Source: Prevotella sp.
GTDB lineage: Bacteria; Bacteroidota; Bacteroidia; Bacteroidales; Bacteroidaceae
Reading direction: 5' to 3'
Assembly (NCBI GenBank): GCA_017442825.1
Contig: JAFRYZ010000003.1
Span: 1-64,000 of the forward strand
DNA: 64,000 nucleotides
The translations under genes and the position numbers were made by a program. Shown piece after piece: positions 53,627 to 61,348 of this stretch. Position 1 is the first letter of the stretch, and each line of letters starts with the position of its first letter. The notes under the pieces were generated by a model. The model was not told where the DNA came from. It ran no database searches and saw only the letters and a program-made list of their open reading frames with translations.

Positions 53627-54535
53627 ATGACAATCTATGCCAAGTTCAAGGAATACATCTGGCTGGTCAACACCATCTACGAAGCCCATGCCATCACCCT
53701 GGCAGAAATCAACCAACGCTGGCAGCAGACCGACATGAGTCAAGGCGTTCCCCTGTCGCGCACCACCTTCCACCGCCACCGCATCGCCATCGAAGAAATC
53801 TTCGGTCTCTATATCGAGTGCGACAAGAAAAACAACAAGTATTTCATCGGCAACGACCACATCCTGCGCCAGGACTCTATCCAGAACTGGATGCTCTCCA
53901 CGCTGAGCGTCGGCAATATCGTCGAAGAGAGCCAGAGTCTGCACCACCGCATCCTGCTCGAACAAATCCCGTCGGGTGGCAAGAAGCTACAACTCGTCAT
54001 CCAGGCAATGAAGGAGAACCGCACGATAGCCCTCACCTACCACCGCTACGGCAAGACAGAAGAAAGCCACTACACGCTGTCGCCCTATTGCGTCAAGTTG
54101 TTCCGCCAAAGGTGGTATGTCCTGGGCAGACTCTCCAACGGCTACCTCTCCACCTTCTCCTTCGACCGCATCAAAGAAGTAGAGCTTGCCGACGAGAAAT
54201 TCAAGATGCCCGACGACTTCGATGCTGCCGACTTCTTCCGCAATAGTTTCGGCATTCTTGTCGATGACAAGGCTCCCGTCCAGCGTGTCGTCCTGCGCAC
54301 CTATGGCTACGAGCCCTACTATCTGCGCGACCTGCCCCTGCATCCCTCCCAGCGAGAAATCCGTTCCTCCCCCGATTTCACCGATTTCGAACTGCACCTG
54401 AAACTCACCTCCGATTTCATGTCCAAACTTCTTTCGCGTGGCGAGTGGATAGAGGTCCTCGAACCCCAGTCGCTGGCAGACGAATTGATAGCCATGCACA
54501 AAAATGCTATCGGCAGGTATGAGAAAAAAATCTAA
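53627..54535 (+). CDS. WYL-domain transcriptional regulator
   Basis: The 302-residue protein (start MTIYAKFKEYIWLVNTIYEA) has an N-terminal winged helix (about 10-75, SRTTFHRHRIAIEEIFGLYI). A WYL domain follows at about 120-200 (RTIALTYHRYGKTEESHYTL, YCVKLFRQRWYVLGRLSNG) with a C-terminal WCX extension (about 225-300). WYL proteins bind nucleic-acid-derived ligands and often control defence or DNA-damage genes. No such target is adjacent, so the regulon is unknown. Confidence 0.9.
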   Translation: MTIYAKFKEYIWLVNTIYEAHAITLAEINQRWQQTDMSQGVPLSRTTFHRHRIAIEEIFGLYIECDKKNNKYFIGNDHILRQDSIQNWMLSTLSVGNIVEESQSLHHRILLEQIPSGGKKLQLVIQAMKENRTIALTYHRYGKTEESHYTLSPYCVKLFRQRWYVLGRLSNGYLSTFSFDRIKEVELADEKFKMPDDFDAADFFRNSFGILVDDKAPVQRVVLRTYGYEPYYLRDLPLHPSQREIRSSPDFTDFELHLKLTSDFMSKLLSRGEWIEVLEPQSLADELIAMHKNAIGRYEKKI

Positions 54536-54576
54536 AAAAGTTTTAGACTGTTCCACGATTTGAAACAACCTGCCCA

Positions 54577-54584
54577 TACCTTTG
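54577..54584 (+). promoter_or_regulatory. -7 box before the 62-residue gene
   Basis: TACCTTTG is followed by a leader of about 30 nt ending in AAAAAGAGAAAAGGATT before the ATG at 54619. A TTTG occurs upstream (54559-54562), but only 14 bp away, so the -33 element is doubtful. Confidence 0.55.
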
Positions 54585-54618
54585 CCCCAGATTATTAACC
54601 TAAAAAGAGAAAAGGATT

Positions 54619-54807
54619 ATGGACAGACTGATTGAAATTTCGATGAGCAAGTTGTTTCAACTGGCAGAATATGTATGTAACAAATTCGAGGCGCCAACGG
54701 TAGAACCCGTAACCCCGCAGTGCCAACCCCGCCCGCAAATTCCCACCATCCACTTCTCCGATGCAGACCACATGGTGGAAGGCGACCTGTTTGCCGATTT
54801 CAAGTAA
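54619..54807 (+). CDS. Small protein of unknown function (62 aa)
   Basis: The frame MDRLIEISMSKLFQLAEYVC continues to 62 residues. It has its own -7 box, a plausible leader, an amphipathic N-terminal helix and a Pro/Thr-rich middle, and ends HMVEGDLFADFK. The final codons and the TAA stop lie inside a 22-bp array unit (54789-54810), so the repeat has supplied the end of the gene. No family is recognised. Confidence 0.5.
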   Translation: MDRLIEISMSKLFQLAEYVCNKFEAPTVEPVTPQCQPRPQIPTIHFSDADHMVEGDLFADFK

Positions 54808-54876
54808 GGCTTAATTGGGTTCGGAACTGGGCTTAATTCGCCTCCAAACAAGCCTTACTTGAATCGCAAGTAAACC
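54789..54876 (-). repeat. 22-bp periodic array without the palindromic head (copy D2)
   Basis: Plus-strand units begin at 54811 (TTAATTGGGTT), 54833 (TTAATTCGCC) and 54855 (TTACTTGAATC), exactly 22 bp apart. A further unit end (CAAGTAAGGC) comes before them. TTACTTG-AATCG-CAAGTAA is a perfect 7-bp stem. The reverse complement aligns with 30689-30776 over about 83 bp almost without gaps. Confidence 0.75.
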
Positions 54877-54899
54877 ATAGCCGAAAAAGCATGTTTTCG

Positions 54900-55676
54900 T
54901 TACTCATAATGCCTGATTCTGACCTCGATGCCAGCCGACTGTAGCTGTGAGGGCAGGGCAGAGACATCTGTTTTCCCATAATGGTAGGGGAAGAGGACTT
55001 TGGGCTTGACCATCTGGGCGGCATGAATCAGTTGGTCGGTAGTCATGGTGTAGGGTTGGTTGCATGGCAGGAAGGCGATGTCGATGTCCTTCAGGGCTGC
55101 CATGTCTGGGATGTCCTCGGTGTCGCCGGCAATGTAGATGCGGAGACCGTCGAGGGTGAGGATGTAGCCGTTGTCGCGCCCCTTGGGATGGAACTGTAGG
55201 TGACCATCAGTGATGTTGTAGGCAGGAACGGCTTCAAGGGTAATGTCGTCGGCAATCGTCTTGCTGTCGCCGTTCTTCATCGCTTGTCCGTAGCCCAGCA
55301 TGTCGGCACAACGCTTGTTGGTGACGAGCTGGGTATTTTCTTTGGTCAGTTGCTTGATGGCATCGGGGCTGTAGTGGTCCTGATGCTCGTGGGTTACGAA
55401 GATATAGTCGGCTTTGGGGAATTGGGTGTAGTCTGTCTGTCTGTTGCCGAGTTTCAGCACGGGGTCTATCTCTATTTCCTTGCCGTCGTACTGGATGCGG
55501 ATGCTGGCGTGCATGAGGGCATGGAACACGACGGGCTTGCCGCTCTTGGTCTTGAAAGTGTCTGTTTCGTGGGTGTTGGTTGTGGTTGCTGCGGCTGCCT
55601 GCTGGTCTTTGCGCTGTTGGCCACATGCCGTGGTGAGGCTGACGGCAGCCAAAAGGATAAGGAGAATTTTCTTCAT
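54900..55676 (-). CDS. UlaG-like metallo-beta-lactamase-fold lipoprotein
   Basis: The start at 55676 (MKKILLILLAAVSLTTAC) gives a lipoprotein signal with lipidated Cys18 and about 258 residues. The metallo-hydrolase motif VTHEHQDHYSPDAI (HxHxDH) is present, followed by IYIAGDTEDIP and a final His in YHYGKTDVS. Relatives include UlaG (L-ascorbate-6-phosphate lactonase) and the generic L-lactonase/RNase-Z-like group; the substrate is unknown. A periplasmic or surface location for such an enzyme is unusual for UlaG itself, which is cytoplasmic. Upstream in-frame Met codons are excluded by a promoter. Confidence 0.82.
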   Translation of the reverse strand: MKKILLILLAAVSLTTACGQQRKDQQAAAATTTNTHETDTFKTKSGKPVVFHALMHASIRIQYDGKEIEIDPVLKLGNRQTDYTQFPKADYIFVTHEHQDHYSPDAIKQLTKENTQLVTNKRCADMLGYGQAMKNGDSKTIADDITLEAVPAYNITDGHLQFHPKGRDNGYILTLDGLRIYIAGDTEDIPDMAALKDIDIAFLPCNQPYTMTTDQLIHAAQMVKPKVLFPYHYGKTDVSALPSQLQSAGIEVRIRHYE

Positions 55677-55729
55677 TGTGTCTGATTTTTGTGATAGGGT
55701 TACTATGCTTTGAATGCGATTCGTGCCAA

Positions 55730-55788
55730 CAAAGGTAGTATAAAAAGCCGAAAAAGTGAACAGGAAACCAAAAAAAATCTTACCTTTG
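55730..55788. promoter_or_regulatory. Divergent -7 boxes
   Basis: TACCTTTG on the minus strand (CAAAGGTA at 55730-55737) serves the UlaG-like gene. TACCTTTG on the plus strand (55781-55788) serves the DUF2461 gene, giving a leader of about 65 nt. No clean -33 boxes are seen. Confidence 0.55.
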
Positions 55789-55858
55789 CAGATGTAATGA
55801 ATGGTGGGGGCACGATTAGCCCCGTTTCTCATTCAAGTGTTTTTTGTGAACTAAGACT

Positions 55859-56584
55859 ATGGATGCAAAAAGAATTTTGAAGTACCTGCGCGTGCTGATG
55901 GCTAACAACAACCGTGAATGGTATTGGGAGCATAAGGCAGAGTATGACGCCGTCAGGGCTGACTTTGAGGAGGGTGTTCAACTGGCTCTCGGCAGGATTG
56001 CTGCCTTCGACGGCACTATTGCCCACCTGAGCGTGAAGGATTGCACGTACAGGTTCAACCGCGACACACGATTCTCGCCCGACAAGTCGCCTTACAAGAA
56101 CCACCTGGGGGCGTATATCGCGGCTCACGGCAAGAAGGCGCTGCACGGAGGCTACTACCTGCACCTGGAACCCGACCATTGCATGGTGGCTTGCGGCAAC
56201 TACTGGTTGCCTACGAACATTCTGACGGCGTGCCGCAACGAAATCATGGCAAACACAGATGAGTGGCTGAGGTGTGTGGAGAACAAAACTTTCAGGAAAT
56301 ACTACGGCAGTAAATCCATCGGCAGCATTGAGCATCCCCTGGATGTGTCTTCCTGGGACCAGCCGCAAGGCTTCGGAATCGAGCGACTGAAGACTTGCCC
56401 TGCCGGATTTCCCCGCGACTGGGAGCATATAGAATACCTGCGCATGAAAGACTACTGTTGTTGGCATCGTGTGGCAGACGACTTCTTCCAGGGCGACGGA
56501 TGGATTGACGAGGCTGTGCGCATGTTCAAGGCTGCCAAGCCCATGATGGATTTCATCAATGCCGTCATCGATGACTACGAGTGA
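55859..56584 (+). CDS. DUF2461 domain-containing protein
   Basis: The 241-residue protein shows the DUF2461 pattern: LRVLMANNNREWYWEHKAEY, RFNRDTRFSPDKSPYKNHLGAYI, GGYYLHLEPDHCMVACGNYWLPT and FPRDWEHIEYLRMKDYCCWH. The family is widespread and biochemically uncharacterised. It is followed 12 bp later by the carbonic anhydrase gene, so the two are probably co-transcribed. Confidence 0.88.
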   Translation: MDAKRILKYLRVLMANNNREWYWEHKAEYDAVRADFEEGVQLALGRIAAFDGTIAHLSVKDCTYRFNRDTRFSPDKSPYKNHLGAYIAAHGKKALHGGYYLHLEPDHCMVACGNYWLPTNILTACRNEIMANTDEWLRCVENKTFRKYYGSKSIGSIEHPLDVSSWDQPQGFGIERLKTCPAGFPRDWEHIEYLRMKDYCCWHRVADDFFQGDGWIDEAVRMFKAAKPMMDFINAVIDDYE

Positions 56585-56596
56585 TATAAATAAGTT

Positions 56597-57139
56597 ATGA
56601 TAGACCAGATTATCGAATACAACAAGACCTTCGTGGCAGAAAAAGGCTACGAGAAGTATGTCACAGACAAATATCCCGACAAGAAGCTGGCAGTGCTCTC
56701 ATGTATGGATACCCGCCTGACGGAGCTGCTGCCGGCAGCTTTGGGATTGAAGAATGGTGATGCAAAGATTATCAAAAACGCCGGAGGACTGGTCATCTCG
56801 GCTTTCGACTCCGCCATGCGCAGTCTGATAGTGGCTGTCTACGAACTGGGTGTCGAGGAGGTTATGGTGGTGGCACATTCGCATTGCGGCGCCTGTCACA
56901 TGAGCTATGACCACTTCCATCATGAGATGATTGCCCGTGGTGTGACAGACGAGACTCTCGATACCATCCGCAAGTGCGGTATCGACCTCGACCAGTGGTT
57001 AGAGGGATTCAAGGACACACCAACCTCGGTGCGCAAGACCGTCGAAACCATCAAGACGCATCCTCTCATTCCAAAAGATATCAAGGTACGAGGTTTCATC
57101 ATTGATTCAGAAACAGGAGCGTTGGAAGAGATTCTATAA
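56597..57139 (+). CDS. Beta-class carbonic anhydrase
   Basis: Carbonic anhydrase interconverts CO2 and bicarbonate with a zinc ion. The zinc ligands and catalytic dyad are in SCMDTRL (Cys36, Asp38, Arg40) and VVAHSHCGACHM (His94, Cys97). At 180 residues it belongs to the short beta-class proteins of the YtiB/Rv1284 type. Bicarbonate supply for carboxylation reactions is the likely use. Confidence 0.9.
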   Translation: MIDQIIEYNKTFVAEKGYEKYVTDKYPDKKLAVLSCMDTRLTELLPAALGLKNGDAKIIKNAGGLVISAFDSAMRSLIVAVYELGVEEVMVVAHSHCGACHMSYDHFHHEMIARGVTDETLDTIRKCGIDLDQWLEGFKDTPTSVRKTVETIKTHPLIPKDIKVRGFIIDSETGALEEIL

Positions 57140-57426
57140 AGGATTGACCGTTTGGTTCCGTTGGTATTCTTTGACTTGACAGGGGGGCTGTCCCTTGTCA
57201 GATTCTGTACCCTGACCATTACTAGCAACACCTTTTTTTGCTATGCGTTTGACGATTTGACGTTTGACGTTTTTGACGTTTTGAAGCAAAAATCCTCTAT
57301 GCGGAGCGATATTTATAACGACGGGAGGATGGTGGTAATACTTCATTGTCGTCGACTCTGGTTTCACCTGCGAAGTTACAAGTTTTTGGAAAAAAGCAAG
57401 GGAAAGGAGAAGATTTTTGAGAAAAC

Positions 57427-57586
57427 GTATAAAATGTATAACGTATAACCGTATAACAACTTTTGATTTTTAGTGCAGTGGATTATGCCTATATAATAAT
57501 GTACGCGCGAATTAATTATAAGGTGTTTTTTCCCAGGCACCTTTTTTCGCTATGTGTTATACGGTTATACGTTATACATTTTATAC
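57427..57586. repeat. 32-bp perfect inverted repeat around a 96-bp spacer
   Basis: The arms 57427-57458 and 57555-57586 are exact reverse complements (GTATAAAATGTATAACGTAT and on, ending GTATAACA). They are themselves built from GTATAAC-like units. The spacer holds GGTGTTTTTTCCCAGGCACC followed by a T-run. The wider gap 57140-57799 also has a TTTGACG-type repeat (57246-57285) and no gene that I can support. Confidence 0.85.
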
Positions 57587-57799
57587 ACTTCGCCTCGGAA
57601 AATGAAAGAATATGTCTTTTTTGTCAAAAAGCGGACTTTACGTTTCCAACGGAAAAGTGTAAAGATAGCGGAAAAAGGGTGCCCTAAGTAATTTGTCAGA
57701 ATGATAACGTCATCGCTCGAGTCTGTGTGCGATTCGATGGCGAGGATGTGTGGCTTAGTGTAGAGTAGATGATGGAGTTATTTGACGCTCTTCCCGTTG

Positions 57800-58177
57800 T
57801 CACACTTCCGCTACAACCTCAATCTCTACCAATGCGCCCTTAGGCAAGGTTTTTACTGCAACGGCAGAGCGGGCAGGGTAGGGCTCTGAGAAGAATTCTG
57901 CATAGATGGCGTTCATGTCGGCAAAGTCATTCATGTCTGCCAAGAATACGGTTGTCTTTATGACATGGGACATCGATAGTCCGACCTCTTTCAAAATGGC
58001 TTGTACGTTGAGTAATGACTGACGGGTTTGTTCCTTGATACCTCCATCGACAAAGTTGCCTGTGGTGGGATCAATGGGAATTTGACCAGAGGTATATACT
58101 AGGTTTCCTACTTTGATGGCCTGACTGTATGGGCCGATAGCGGCTGGAGCTGCTTTTGTGTTGATTACTTCTTTCAT
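57800..58177 (-). CDS. ridA: RidA-family 2-iminobutanoate/2-iminopropanoate deaminase
   Basis: RidA hydrolyses reactive enamine/imine intermediates from PLP enzymes such as threonine dehydratase. The 125-residue protein has the family features: [53 protein letters not shown] and [21 protein letters not shown] with the active-site Arg and Glu. No dehydratase is adjacent. Confidence 0.93.
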   Translation of the reverse strand: MKEVINTKAAPAAIGPYSQAIKVGNLVYTSGQIPIDPTTGNFVDGGIKEQTRQSLLNVQAILKEVGLSMSHVIKTTVFLADMNDFADMNAIYAEFFSEPYPARSAVAVKTLPKGALVEIEVVAEV

Positions 58178-58219
58178 GTTGTTTCAGTTATTATATGTTG
58201 GAGTTTTTTTATTTGTATG

Positions 58220-58258
58220 TGATCCCGTTGGGATTCAAACCCAAGACCTTCAGAAGCG
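58220..58258 (-). other. tRNA 3'-half-like fragment (possible integration site remnant)
   Basis: Read on the minus strand, TTCTGAAGGTC is followed by a T-arm-like stem-loop TTGGG-TTTGAAT-CCCAA (58229-58245) and CGGGATCA, which looks like an acceptor strand plus discriminator. There is no matching 5' half (GATCCCG and D-arm) on the right side where it should be. The T-loop has T instead of the conserved C56. It is therefore a fragment, perhaps of an Arg-type tRNA, not a working gene. The defence genes start 120 bp to its right. Confidence 0.45.
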
Positions 58259-58380
58259 GAAACAAACGTTGAAATCTCCCAAAACGCCTTTATTTATCGG
58301 CATTTCAAGGATTTGCCCTTTTCACTTTGCGGCTATCATAGACGGGAACTTGGTTCATTTGCTTATTTCTCTTTAAATTG

Positions 58381-58962
58381 TTACTTGTCTTCAATGACCT
58401 CAAAAGCCTTAGGGAGATTGCTGTATGATTCTCCCTTCGTTCCAAATGCCTGGGCACGTTGGATGGCTGTTTCAAGGCGGTGGTCTGCCAATAGGTCTGC
58501 CACCCATTTTTCTTTCGAGAGGAACTTCTCTTGCTTGGAGAAGTCGGGGATGTACTTATGAAGCACGTCAATCACATCGTCGGATGTTGCAAAATACCTG
58601 TTGGTGTTCAGATAGTGCAGCAGGAACCAGAACTCGATGGATGGCATACTGTCGCAGATGATAACGTCTTTACGGTCTTTATACTTCTGGCATAGCGCCT
58701 CGAACTTAGCACGCTCCGTAGGATTGTTGCGTGTGATGTCAGTATCGAAGACACATACGGCAATACCTCGGTCTGCCAAAACTCTATCTACTTGCTTCTG
58801 AATCTCGTCTAATGACTGTTCTGTGAAGTTGCGAGGCTTACAGGTATAGCGGTAGCCTTTGAGCCTACGAAGATTGGTGAAGTAGAAGCGTTCTGTTGCT
58901 CCCTCGCCTATAATCGTAATCTCAGGCTGTCTGAGTGATCTTTGTTGGGTCTTTCTTGCCAT
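58381..58962 (-). CDS. RloB-family protein (TOPRIM-like; AbiLii-type)
   Basis: The 193-residue protein has the RloB pattern: ITIIGEGATERFYFTNLRRL with the TOPRIM-type Glu20, VCVFDTDITRNNPTE with Asp73/Asp75, and SMPSIEFWFLLHYLNTNRYF. RloB is found beside an AAA ATPase in restriction-linked loci and in AbiL abortive-infection systems, and is suspected to be a nuclease. It follows the ATPase gene by 12 bp. Confidence 0.88.
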   Translation of the reverse strand: MARKTQQRSLRQPEITIIGEGATERFYFTNLRRLKGYRYTCKPRNFTEQSLDEIQKQVDRVLADRGIAVCVFDTDITRNNPTERAKFEALCQKYKDRKDVIICDSMPSIEFWFLLHYLNTNRYFATSDDVIDVLHKYIPDFSKQEKFLSKEKWVADLLADHRLETAIQRAQAFGTKGESYSNLPKAFEVIEDK

Positions 58963-58974
58963 TTACAGTCCTCC

Positions 58975-60159
58975 TTACATGATGATGTTAGGCAACGCTC
59001 CAAACTGACCGTTCATGTAGGCACGGTGGATGGATGACAGTTTGTTGAGCCCTCGGAACTCAACCAACGAGAACAAGTTACTGTTGCCGTCCTTTCCCTT
59101 TTCCGTGAACCAGACGGAATCCTTGCCGAAGATGTCATCAATATCTCGCAGGATGGGGTCGTAATGGGTGGTGACAATCAGTTGCGACTGGTTGTCCTTC
59201 TTGTTGACGAAACGAGTGAGCATATACTCCATCAGGTTCGGATGGATAGAAGCCTCCAACTCATCAACACACAACAGCCCTTGGCATTTCAGTTGCGAGT
59301 AGATGATGGACTCCAGTTCCACCATACGAGTCGTACCGGCACTCTGGCTGTTTTCTGGCAGTACATAATCCTCTTCGCCTCGCTCCGTCTCCACCTTGTG
59401 TCCAAAGAGCGCAGCCATCTTCTTGATCTTGATGTCGGAGATGTTGAAGTCTGCCTCCTTCACAAAGTGCATGAGATACTCCTTGAACGTAGAATCCTCC
59501 GACAGCATGTTCTTGGTCGTGTCAGAGATAGCAGTGTCTGAACCATTGATGAGTGGCATCATGCGACTGTCAATCCAACGGCGCATATCGTCAAGGTAGC
59601 TCACGGCCACATTCACTTTCTTCAACACTGCCAGGATAGACATGTTACGCAGACAGTTGACAGAGAGCGCATCAATCTCAGCCTGTGAGAGTTTGACTGC
59701 AGCAGGGTTGAAAGTCAGCTTCGATATGCCGTTGACATCCTCACGGGTAAATACCTTGGTGGGGCGGTTGCTGAGATAGACATACAAAACCTCGCTGCAC
59801 ACCTTCTCAGGATTGACCACCAACTGGTACCAATAGCGTATGCCGTTGACGTAGAGTTTTACGTCAAACTCCGTGTCGTACTTCAATGCGTCAGGTTGCA
59901 TCAAGAACGGCTGCACATTCGTACCCTCATCGTTCTTCATCGGAATCTTATTCCAGAACACCCGAAGGAAGTCGATGGCTTCAAGCAGGTTCGACTTGCC
60001 GCTGGCGTTGGCACCCAGCACCACAGCGAAGCGTAGCAGCTGAACACCATCGGGCATGGTCACGACACTATTGTATTTGTCATTCCCTGATGTCTCGAAA
60101 CTCAGTACCACCTCGTCACGAAACGACTTAAAGTTTTTTATCTTTAATTCTTGTAGCAT
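58975..60159 (-). CDS. AAA/ABC-type ATPase of an RloAB/AbiL-like defence pair
   Basis: The start at 60159 (MLQELKIKNFKSFRDEVVLS) is chosen because a TATCTTTG box lies just upstream at 60182-60189; Met codons before it are excluded. The 394-residue protein has the SMC/OLD-type opening, Walker A GANASGKSN (49-57), a signature-like region, Walker B LLCVDELEASIHPNLM and a following IVTTHYDPIL (H-loop). It is the first gene of the pair with rloB. Such pairs act as phage-defence systems with ATPase-controlled effectors. Confidence 0.88.
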   Translation of the reverse strand: MLQELKIKNFKSFRDEVVLSFETSGNDKYNSVVTMPDGVQLLRFAVVLGANASGKSNLLEAIDFLRVFWNKIPMKNDEGTNVQPFLMQPDALKYDTEFDVKLYVNGIRYWYQLVVNPEKVCSEVLYVYLSNRPTKVFTREDVNGISKLTFNPAAVKLSQAEIDALSVNCLRNMSILAVLKKVNVAVSYLDDMRRWIDSRMMPLINGSDTAISDTTKNMLSEDSTFKEYLMHFVKEADFNISDIKIKKMAALFGHKVETERGEEDYVLPENSQSAGTTRMVELESIIYSQLKCQGLLCVDELEASIHPNLMEYMLTRFVNKKDNQSQLIVTTHYDPILRDIDDIFGKDSVWFTEKGKDGNSNLFSLVEFRGLNKLSSIHRAYMNGQFGALPNIIM

Positions 60160-60181
60160 ATCTAAGAGCGAAATTACGTCG

Positions 60182-60189
60182 CAAAGATA
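60182..60189 (-). promoter_or_regulatory. -7 box of the ATPase-rloB operon
   Basis: Minus-strand TATCTTTG (CAAAGATA). A TTTG (CAAA at 60214-60217) is 24 bp further upstream, a little too far for the consensus. Confidence 0.55.
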
Positions 60190-60422
60190 CGAATAATTTT
60201 CGTTCGTTGACATCAAATCCGTCATAAAATCAAATTTTGTTTTTAAAATTAGCACGATTTAACCAAAATTGAAGATTAAAATTTATAATTTGGTAGTTTT
60301 ATAGTGCTTTTGTTCCAAATGGTGTCATCTCGTTTGAGTTCTAAGGTGGTGCAAATAAACACCTATTTATGTGTATTTCTATAAAAAGCATCAAAAAACA
60401 CGATAATCTCTGATATATTTTG

Positions 60423-60430
60423 TATATTTG
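60423..60430 (+). promoter_or_regulatory. -7 box of the XRE/methyltransferase operon
   Basis: TATATTTG lies 21 bp before the ATG at 60452 in a very A/T-rich region. No TTTG at the expected distance. The rest of the gap 60256-60451 shows nothing else. Confidence 0.6.
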
Positions 60431-60451
60431 CAGCAAAATAATCATTGATTT

Positions 60452-60670
60452 ATGTCGAATAATCAACAGAATACGATGCTAAACAGGCTGAAAGCAGCCT
60501 TAGCAGAACAAGGGAAGACCAATCGCTGGCTGTCAGAACAGCTTGGAAAGTCAGAGAACACCGTTTCCAGATGGTGCGCCAATAAGGTGCAGCCATCCAT
60601 CACACAATTGAATGAGATTGCAACCATTTTGGATGTGGATATTAAAGATTTGTTGAACCCCACCAGATAA
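60452..60670 (+). CDS. XRE-family helix-turn-helix regulator
   Basis: The 72-residue Cro/C1-type protein has MLNRLKAALAEQGKTNRWLS (helix 1-2) and QLGKSENTVSRWCANKVQPS (recognition helix), followed by ILDVDIKDLLNP. It opens a tight cluster: GIY-YIG 15 bp later, then DUF2971, then a DNA methyltransferase. It may be the controller (C) protein of this restriction-modification-type operon, delaying nuclease expression after entry; that is inference from position. Confidence 0.88.
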   Translation: MSNNQQNTMLNRLKAALAEQGKTNRWLSEQLGKSENTVSRWCANKVQPSITQLNEIATILDVDIKDLLNPTR

Positions 60671-60685
60671 TGCATTATTTATAGT

Positions 60686-61348
60686 ATGAGCAATAAAGAA
60701 CCTGGCTACGTTTACATACTGACAAATCCCAGTTTTCGCGAGGATTGGGTGAAGATAGGCAAGAGTTCACGTCCCGTGGATGTGAGAAGCAAGGAACTGG
60801 ATAATACTGCCGTTCCATTGCCCTTTGAGATATTTGCCACGATGAAGACCACGAAATACAACGAGGTTGAAAAGTTGGTACATAAGACTATTGATCGCCT
60901 CACCGATTTGCGCATTCGCCAAAACCGCGAGTTCTTCAATGTGGCTCCACAGATGGCCCTCGACATTTTCCGCGATATTGCCAGCGCAATAGATGATGCC
61001 GAAGTGACACTCTACGAAGATAACAAGCCCATCGTGGAAAGCGAACACAAGGAACCACAGAAGCGAGAAGTGAAACGCCCTCGTTTCAAGTTCTCCATGT
61101 GTGGCATCAAAATTGGCGAACAAGTCACTTTCGATCCAACGGGTCTTATAGTAAAAGTTGCCTCTGATGACAGCATCGAATACGAAGGCCGCATCTATAA
61201 ACTCTCCCCCTTCGTTGGCACTTTCATGCCAGAAGAACATCGCAATGCCTCTGGTGCCTATCAAGGCGCCAAGTATTTCTCATATAATGGGAAGGTGCTG
61301 GATGAGATTAGGAAAGAGAAAGAAATATTATCAGAAGATGGAGAATAA
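60686..61348 (+). CDS. GIY-YIG (T5orf172-type) nuclease-domain protein
   Basis: The 220-residue protein has residues about 5-100 as a GIY-YIG/T5orf172 domain: GYVYILTNPSFREDWVKIGK, RSKELDNTAVPLPFEIFATM and HKTIDRLTDLRIRQNREFFN with a catalytic-type Arg/Glu. A Lys/Glu-rich linker leads to a C-terminal domain (about 135-215) with DPTGLIVKVASDDSIEYEGR, reminiscent of DUF4357-like DNA-associated modules. GIY-YIG domains cut DNA with one metal ion. It is the second gene of the operon and overlaps the DUF2971 gene by 11 bp. Confidence 0.82.
   Translation: MSNKEPGYVYILTNPSFREDWVKIGKSSRPVDVRSKELDNTAVPLPFEIFATMKTTKYNEVEKLVHKTIDRLTDLRIRQNREFFNVAPQMALDIFRDIASAIDDAEVTLYEDNKPIVESEHKEPQKREVKRPRFKFSMCGIKIGEQVTFDPTGLIVKVASDDSIEYEGRIYKLSPFVGTFMPEEHRNASGAYQGAKYFSYNGKVLDEIRKEKEILSEDGE

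Noticed and set aside
57459..57554. Small transposon between inverted repeats
   Set aside because: The 96-bp spacer has no coding capacity, and no target-site duplication is evident; kept only as an inverted-repeat finding.
58220..58258. A complete, functional tRNA gene
   Set aside because: Only a T-arm and acceptor 3' strand are present; no 5' acceptor, D-arm or complete anticodon arm can be folded to either side.
61158..61337. 60-residue N-terminal extension of the DUF2971 protein
   Set aside because: It runs in another frame within the GIY-YIG gene and has no domain similarity; overlapping starts of 11 bp are more typical.
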